Assembly: GCA_030598885.1 (NCBI GenBank)
Contig: JAUVOZ010000029.1
Coordinates: 1 to 15,833 of the forward strand
Length of the DNA: 15,833 bases
Reading direction: 5' to 3'
Source of the DNA: Anaerolineae bacterium
GTDB taxonomy: Bacteria > Chloroflexota > Anaerolineae > Anaerolineales > E44-bin32
The notes below the pieces were generated by a model, which searched no databases, had not been told where the DNA came from, and saw only the letters and a program-made list of their open reading frames with translations. A program made the position numbers and the translations under genes. Numbering within the stretch: position 1 is the stretch's first letter; each line of letters starts with the position of its first letter. Below are positions 11,792 to 15,833 of this stretch, piece by piece.

Positions 11792-12604
11792 ATGAGTAAA
11801 TGGGTGAAGACAATATCCTTCGCAGTCCTGCTGATCGGGGCTGGGTATTACTTCGGAACGATCTGCATGCAGATCGATCAGGCTTACAAGCTTATCCTCA
11901 CCCCTTCCAAGGAGCTTCTGATACAAATGTTATGGCTCCTGCTGTCTTTGAGTTTGGTATTGGTGTGTGCTGGTTTAGTGGCCACACTGATACGACCTAT
12001 CTGGGTGGGGTTCATAGCATTTGCCCTATCTGGATTAGCTGTGTTATTCGGTTGGCATATTTCAGCAATCACCGGAATTCTGACTTTTGTGTACGTCCTG
12101 GCTGGTGTCGCTTACACCCGGAGCGTCGATGGGCAGCTCAATCAGCAGATTAAGTTCTCCGTACGGCCAATCAGCCAATGCCAGGGTATATTGCTGACGA
12201 CTCTTATCCTTGTTGCCTGTGGCAGCCTATTCCTCGGTTATAGGGAACATATCGAGCGGGAGGGGTTTTCAATCCCCGACTCTTATGTCGAATTAATCAT
12301 GGAGCTTATGGAGAAGCAGATTGTAGCCCGCGTGCCGATAGGGGGTGGCGAGGTGGTGGTCCAATTTAGAGAGGAATTTCAGCGAAGTATAGATGGTTTC
12401 ATCGACGGCACTGTGAAACCTTATGAGCGTTTTATCCCCTTAGCCATGGCTCTTGGTTTATTTATGCCTTTAGTGACCATCACTGGCTTGTTGACATGGG
12501 TGCCAGCCCTGTTCCTGAAGGTTCTCTTCACCTTGCTTACAGCGTTGGGGGTAGTAAAGACAGTCACTGAGACACGGGAGGTACAGCGATTGATCATTGA
12601 TTAG
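11792..12604 (+). CDS. Unknown multi-pass membrane protein
   Basis: A 270-residue protein that I do not recognise. Hydrophobic stretches at about 6-23, 43-66, 70-88, 90-107, 133-149, 214-233 and 235-254 suggest six or seven membrane helices. Between the fifth and the last pair lies a hydrophilic domain of about 60 residues (EHIEREGFSIPDSY... to KPYERF) with VPIGGGEVVVQFREEF. AAAGGAAAAAAAG directly upstream serves as ribosome binding site. Single-gene unit: terminator hairpin before it, inverted repeat after it. Composition and coding pattern look normal. Confidence 0.75.
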   Translation: MSKWVKTISFAVLLIGAGYYFGTICMQIDQAYKLILTPSKELLIQMLWLLLSLSLVLVCAGLVATLIRPIWVGFIAFALSGLAVLFGWHISAITGILTFVYVLAGVAYTRSVDGQLNQQIKFSVRPISQCQGILLTTLILVACGSLFLGYREHIEREGFSIPDSYVELIMELMEKQIVARVPIGGGEVVVQFREEFQRSIDGFIDGTVKPYERFIPLAMALGLFMPLVTITGLLTWVPALFLKVLFTLLTALGVVKTVTETREVQRLIID

Positions 12605-12896
12605 AGTACTTGCTGGAATGCACAGTGACATTGACTGATGATGTGCGTCCTTAGATGGACAATTGCTGGGTTAAATCCATTGAATATCCCCGGGTTACTT
12701 AACCAGCAGGACATTATATTCTTCACCTTCACACCCTGATCTTCTCGCCAATCGGAAAATATTATAAATATGGATATCGGATATCCACCTCAGGCTCACC
12801 CAGCGTCGACGACGACTGGCATTCGAACATGACACTTCTTAGCAACTTTGGTGTTATTGCTCTTAACTGACCTTGTGATGTAGGCGGAAGGGATGA
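12605..12896. other. Intergenic region with two inverted repeats
   Basis: No gene is recognised. TGCTGGGTTAA (12664-12674) pairs with TTAACCAGCA (12699-12708) with one bulged G, a 10-bp stem around a 24-nt loop without a T tract. A second, perfect dyad lies at 12771-12787. The fabF remnant follows. Confidence 0.45.
12771..12787. promoter_or_regulatory. Operator-like perfect palindrome TGGATATC-G-GATATCCA
   Basis: Perfect 8-bp arms around one central G, directly after an AT-rich ATTATAAATA. The shape fits a binding site for a dimeric transcription factor controlling the DegV gene or the ancestral fatty-acid synthase gene. No regulator gene is nearby. Confidence 0.4.
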
Positions 12897-13040
12897 GAAG
12901 CCGACCGACAAGCGGTGGTTATTGCAAACGGTTTGCGTGGGCTCAACATGGCCCTGGTTTCAGCCTGCGCTACTGGCTCTAGCGCCATCGGAGAAGCGGC
13001 GGAGGTATTCCAGCGAGGGGCAGCAAACATGTCGGAACGG
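12897..13040 (+). pseudogene. fabF: Remnant of a beta-ketoacyl-ACP synthase gene (FabF type)
   Basis: The frame through 12915 encodes GLRGLNMALVSACATG followed by SSAIGEAAEVFQRG, the highly conserved active-site segment of elongating ketoacyl-ACP synthases, with the nucleophile cysteine in SACATG. The family is over 400 residues long; here only about 40-45 codons remain. In-frame upstream codons hit a TGA at 12894-12896, and downstream similarity ends near 13035 (after AANMS). It cannot be a working synthase and is best read as a gene fragment left by deletion. It lies directly before the DegV gene. Confidence 0.75.
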
Positions 13041-13111
13041 TGCCCACCCTATTCGACGACCAAAAATCCGGGAAGCGAACGTTCGCAAAATTCTAAGGAG
13101 GAAGCGAAACC

Positions 13112-13951
13112 ATGATCAAGATCATAACCGACAGCACATGCAACTTATCTCAAGAGGTATTGGAGCAGTACGATATTCGGGTGGCTCCTATTTCGATTCA
13201 ATTCAAGGAGGAGACCTTCGAAGAAGGCATCGACATCGATCACGACCTTTTCTACCGCAAGATTGAGGAAATGGGGATCATCCCAACATCCGCCCAGCCA
13301 ACACCAGCCTGGTTCGCTAAGTTCTACCGAGAATTTACAGATCAGGGACACTCGATCCTGGTGATCACCATCACCAGCAAGCATAGCGGGACCTACGATT
13401 CAGCGATCCTGGCCAAATCCATGGTTCCAGAAGCCGATGTCGAGGTCTTCGACTCCTTGGGCATCTCCCTGAGTAGTGGCTGGATGGTCCTGGAGGCGGC
13501 TCGAGCGATAGAAGCAGGCCAAGACCGGGGGCAAATTCTGAGCCGCCTGACCGAGATCCGTGAACGAATGAATTTCTTCTTCACCCCGGCTACCCTCAAG
13601 TATCTCCAGATGAGTGGGCGAGTTGGCACGTTGAAAGGCGTTATTGGCTCCTTGCTCCAGGTCAAACCGATTATCGCCACCAAGGAAGGTGTCCTAGAGG
13701 TCGCCGAGAGCATTCGAACGCGGGGGAAAGCGGTGGACCGGATAATTGAACTCACCGAAGAGGCAGTTGGCACCTCTGATCCTATCAACTTGGCTGTTGT
13801 TCATGCCAGGGTGCCTGAGGAAGGCCGTGAATTGTTGGAGCGGGTCAAGAATCATTTCAACTGTAAGGAGACCATGATCGCTGAATTGGTTTGCTCGCTG
13901 GCCGTCCACGGCGGACCCGGGGTTCTGGCGTTGATCTCTTATAAGGTGTAA
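13112..13951 (+). CDS. DegV family fatty-acid-binding protein
   Basis: A 279-residue cytoplasmic protein of the DegV/FakB family. Such proteins bind a single fatty acid in a pocket between two domains and, in characterised cases, present it to a fatty-acid kinase. Key motifs: KIITDSTCNLS (3-13), TSAQPTPAWF (59-68), SKHSGTY (89-95), FTPATLKYLQMSGRVGTLKG (157-176, key part SGRVGT), LLQVKPI (181-187) and the C-terminal HGGPGVL (266-272). Full family length. An excellent AAGGAGG ribosome binding site lies 8 nt before the ATG. No DAK1/FakA kinase gene is in the window, so the partner must be elsewhere. The adjacent fabF fragment fits a lipid-related locus. Confidence 0.93.
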   Translation: MIKIITDSTCNLSQEVLEQYDIRVAPISIQFKEETFEEGIDIDHDLFYRKIEEMGIIPTSAQPTPAWFAKFYREFTDQGHSILVITITSKHSGTYDSAILAKSMVPEADVEVFDSLGISLSSGWMVLEAARAIEAGQDRGQILSRLTEIRERMNFFFTPATLKYLQMSGRVGTLKGVIGSLLQVKPIIATKEGVLEVAESIRTRGKAVDRIIELTEEAVGTSDPINLAVVHARVPEEGRELLERVKNHFNCKETMIAELVCSLAVHGGPGVLALISYKV

Positions 13952-14180
13952 TCAGGACGGAGAGATGTGCGCTTCCGGGAGTTGATCGACCTGATTGGTC
14001 ACTTGTGCTAGACTGGAGAAGCCTCACTCCAGCAGTGAAGATTCTCGGATAAAAGAAGAGGTTCTCCGCTAGAAACTATGGAAAGTTGATTTATCTGCCA
14101 GACCTCCGAGGTCTCTAAGACCTCGGAGGTCTGGCTAGAGGTCGGATAGGGCTAGTAGGAGAAAAGGAATAGGAGTCCCG
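13952..14180. promoter_or_regulatory. Intergenic region with possible promoter for the transporter
   Basis: A weak promoter candidate is TCGACC (13986-13991), 17-nt spacer, TAGACT (14009-14014), each with four of six consensus bases. It lies before the long palindrome at 14098-14134. AGGAG (14171-14175) is the ribosome binding site of the next gene. Confidence 0.3.
14098..14134. repeat. Perfect 16-bp stem palindrome
   Basis: CCAGACCTCCGAGGTC (14098-14113) is exactly complementary to GACCTCGGAGGTCTGG (14119-14134) with loop TCTAA. Each arm also contains the near-palindrome GACCTCCGAGGTC. No T tract follows on either strand, so it is not a typical intrinsic terminator. It may be a copy of a REP-like dispersed palindrome, or act as an mRNA-stabilising hairpin after the DegV gene. 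Confidence 0.75.
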
Positions 14181-15437
14181 TTGTCCCGCGTTACCCGCTA
14201 TTCATGGCGCATATTGGGTCTGCTCACTCTGGCGAATTTTTTTAATTTCTACGACCGGCAGATCGTCTCGGTGCTGGCGGAGGCGATCAAGGTCGAGTTT
14301 CAACTGACTGATGTGCAGGTTGGCGGGTTGAATAGCGCCTTCGAGTTCACATACCCGCTGGCTGCAATCGTATTGGCGATACTGGCTGACCGTTGGGGTC
14401 GACAGCGGGTCATCTCCCTAGTAGTTGCTCTGTGGAGTGGGGCGACAGCCCTCACTGGCGTAGCCGGATCCTACCTGACCCTAATCATGGCCCGTCTTGG
14501 CGTGGGAGCGGGTCAGGGCGGCTATGGTCCCCCTGCGTTGACAAAACTATCTGAAGTCTTTCCTGGAAATTACCGGGCACAGGCAGTCGGCATTCACGCT
14601 GTAGGGTTGATATTAGGGTCAGCCGCGGGTTACATATTGAGTGGCACCATCGCACAGGCACTTGGATGGCGGGCCTCGTTCATCGTGGCTGGGTTGCCAG
14701 GACTTCTGTTGGCCTGGTTCATATTCAGGCAACGTCCAAAGTTATCCCATGTTTCTCTGACCCACTCCACAGACCCTCACTCTGCTATACCTCGAATTAA
14801 TTTCAACGTGATCCGTCAACTATTTGCTGTGTCAACATTACGGGTCGTATATGGAAGCGGTGTCCTGGTTTACTTAGCTACTGGTGGATTAATCTTTTGG
14901 TTGCCGACCTTCATGCAACGTTACCACGGATACACTATAGCCTCAGCAGCCTCAATTGCCGGTGTGGTCCAGGTGGTGATGGGTGTGGGGGGTGTACTTT
15001 TCGGTGGTTGGTTGGGTGATCGTCTAACGCAGAGGCATCCGGGGGGTAAATTACTCGCCATGGGTATGGGTTTGGTGGTGGGTACACCACTGGCCATCAT
15101 CGGCATTCTTGCCTTGAGCCGCTCATTGTTCTTGGTCACATCTGGCTTGGCGCTTTTTCTCTACTCGTTTAATTTTTCTTGCAGTGGACCACAAATTTAT
15201 GAAGTGACCCCACCAGCGTTTCGGGCAACATCTCAGGCCGTCTTTTTATTTCTGACCCACTATCTGGGCAACCTGCCCTCGGCACCTATTATCGGCTGGC
15301 TGTCCGATGTGGGCTATGATCTGCGAGCAGGTATGATCGTCTTAGCGGCGGTTGGCATACCGGCAGCAGTGATAATGCTCTGGGGAGCCCGTTTCGCTGG
15401 CATTGATGTGCAACTAGTCGAGGATATTACTGAGTAG
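14181..15437 (+). CDS. MFS transporter (Spinster-like)
   Basis: A 418-residue major facilitator superfamily protein with about 12 membrane helices. NFFNFYDRQIVSVL (19-32) in the first helix and the loop 2-3 motif ADRWGRQR (69-76) are typical, as is GVGAGQGGYGPP (107-118) in helix 4. It resembles the Spinster/anion-cation symporter branch; the substrate cannot be told. The start is TTG at 14181, supported by AGGAG 5 nt before it and by the absence of a better in-frame ATG before the first helix. A dehydrogenase gene begins 47 nt downstream on the same strand, so the pair may handle a common organic substrate. Confidence 0.9.
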   Translation: MSRVTRYSWRILGLLTLANFFNFYDRQIVSVLAEAIKVEFQLTDVQVGGLNSAFEFTYPLAAIVLAILADRWGRQRVISLVVALWSGATALTGVAGSYLTLIMARLGVGAGQGGYGPPALTKLSEVFPGNYRAQAVGIHAVGLILGSAAGYILSGTIAQALGWRASFIVAGLPGLLLAWFIFRQRPKLSHVSLTHSTDPHSAIPRINFNVIRQLFAVSTLRVVYGSGVLVYLATGGLIFWLPTFMQRYHGYTIASAASIAGVVQVVMGVGGVLFGGWLGDRLTQRHPGGKLLAMGMGLVVGTPLAIIGILALSRSLFLVTSGLALFLYSFNFSCSGPQIYEVTPPAFRATSQAVFLFLTHYLGNLPSAPIIGWLSDVGYDLRAGMIVLAAVGIPAAVIMLWGARFAGIDVQLVEDITE

Positions 15438-15484
15438 GTTTGCCTGGAAGGGCACCAGTAATATAAAGGCAAGGAGGGTGAGGT

Positions 15485-15833
15485 ATGGATTTTGACCTGG
15501 CGGATCAAGTGGTCATAATCACCGGCGGTTCACGTGGGATCGGACGGGCGATGGCGCTAGCTTTTGCCGACGCCGGGGCCAAGGTGGTCGTCGCCAGCCG
15601 CAAGCAGGAAGGCATCGACGCGGTTACGGCTGAGATTGAGTCACATGGCGGGGCCGCGCTGGCGGTTACTGTGCATATGGGTCAGGAGAAGGCGGTGTCG
15701 GCGTTGGTCGAGCGGGTGGTTGAGGTCTTCGGTAGGGTCGATATCGCCATCAATAACGCGGCCACCAATCCTCACTTCGGTCCTATCCTGACCGCAACTG
15801 CCTCTCTGTGGGACAAGATACTGGAGGTCAATC
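15485..15833 (+). CDS. Short-chain dehydrogenase/reductase (SDR), 3' end beyond window
   Basis: The visible 116 codons are the N-terminal half of a classical SDR. TGGSRGIG (13-20) is the NAD(P) glycine motif, VVVASRKQEG the end of strand 2, DIAINNAAT the NNAG equivalent and LWDKILEVN the start of the helix with the conserved Asn. SRK after strand 2 suggests NADP preference. The catalytic Ser-Tyr-Lys lies beyond the window. The sequence NPHFGPI recalls the DHRS4-like subgroup. AAGGAGG lies about 8 nt before the ATG. It is probably co-transcribed with the MFS transporter. Confidence 0.9.
   Translation, partial: MDFDLADQVVIITGGSRGIGRAMALAFADAGAKVVVASRKQEGIDAVTAEIESHGGAALAVTVHMGQEKAVSALVERVVEVFGRVDIAINNAATNPHFGPILTATASLWDKILEVN

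Overview
The window looks like a bacterial chromosome segment of moderate GC. The best guess for the host is Chloroflexota (Anaerolineae-like). This rests on a stand-alone bacterial Elp3 of the type known from Dehalococcoides, a lipoprotein with a cysteine-anchored signal and a Pro/Thr-rich linker, and the mix of DUF families. It is inference, because no rRNA or ribosomal protein marker is present.

Layout. (1) Positions 1-294 hold a minus-strand tRNA cluster, Ser(UGA) - Ser(GCU) - Arg(GCG), with a near-consensus promoter at 328-356, followed by three degenerate ~60-70 bp repeats (371-562). (2) Positions 571-2935 hold a head-to-head pair: a Trm9/ALKBH8-like methyltransferase (minus) and Elp3 (plus), whose annotated start codons overlap. 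Both fit tRNA wobble-uridine modification. (3) Positions 3014-3894 (minus) hold a DUF123/GIY-YIG-type protein translationally coupled to a cyclophilin-fold protein. (4) Positions ~3961-9570 hold a plus-strand three-gene cassette: a PfkB-like + AAA ATPase + tandem-RyR protein, a SLOG-family protein, and a two-TM pore-like/double-RCK (TrkA-N)/RyR membrane protein. (5) Positions 9676-11418 (minus) hold a lipoprotein with an HEARH motif and a DUF429 protein. (6) Positions 11792-15833 (plus) hold an unknown membrane protein, a fabF remnant, a DegV protein, an MFS transporter and the start of an SDR dehydrogenase.

The main discovery candidate is region 4. The cassette is bracketed by two ~110 bp imperfect direct repeats (about 84% identical by eye, 3851-3960 and 9573-9680). 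Each repeat is the spacer plus the 5' end of the DUF123 gene, and the right-hand copy is a truncated 20-codon remnant. The simplest reading is that an ancestral minus-strand run, DUF429 - lipoprotein - DUF123 - cyclophilin-like, was split by arrival of the 5.6 kb cassette in the opposite orientation.

The cassette combines SLOG (nucleotide-derivative binding or processing), RyR domains (ligand sensing), an ATPase and a pore-like membrane protein. These are the building blocks of a nucleotide-signal-controlled defence or stress system. RyR domains occur on both the ATPase and the membrane protein, so one ligand may control both. The function is inferred; domain assignments are by eye from motifs.
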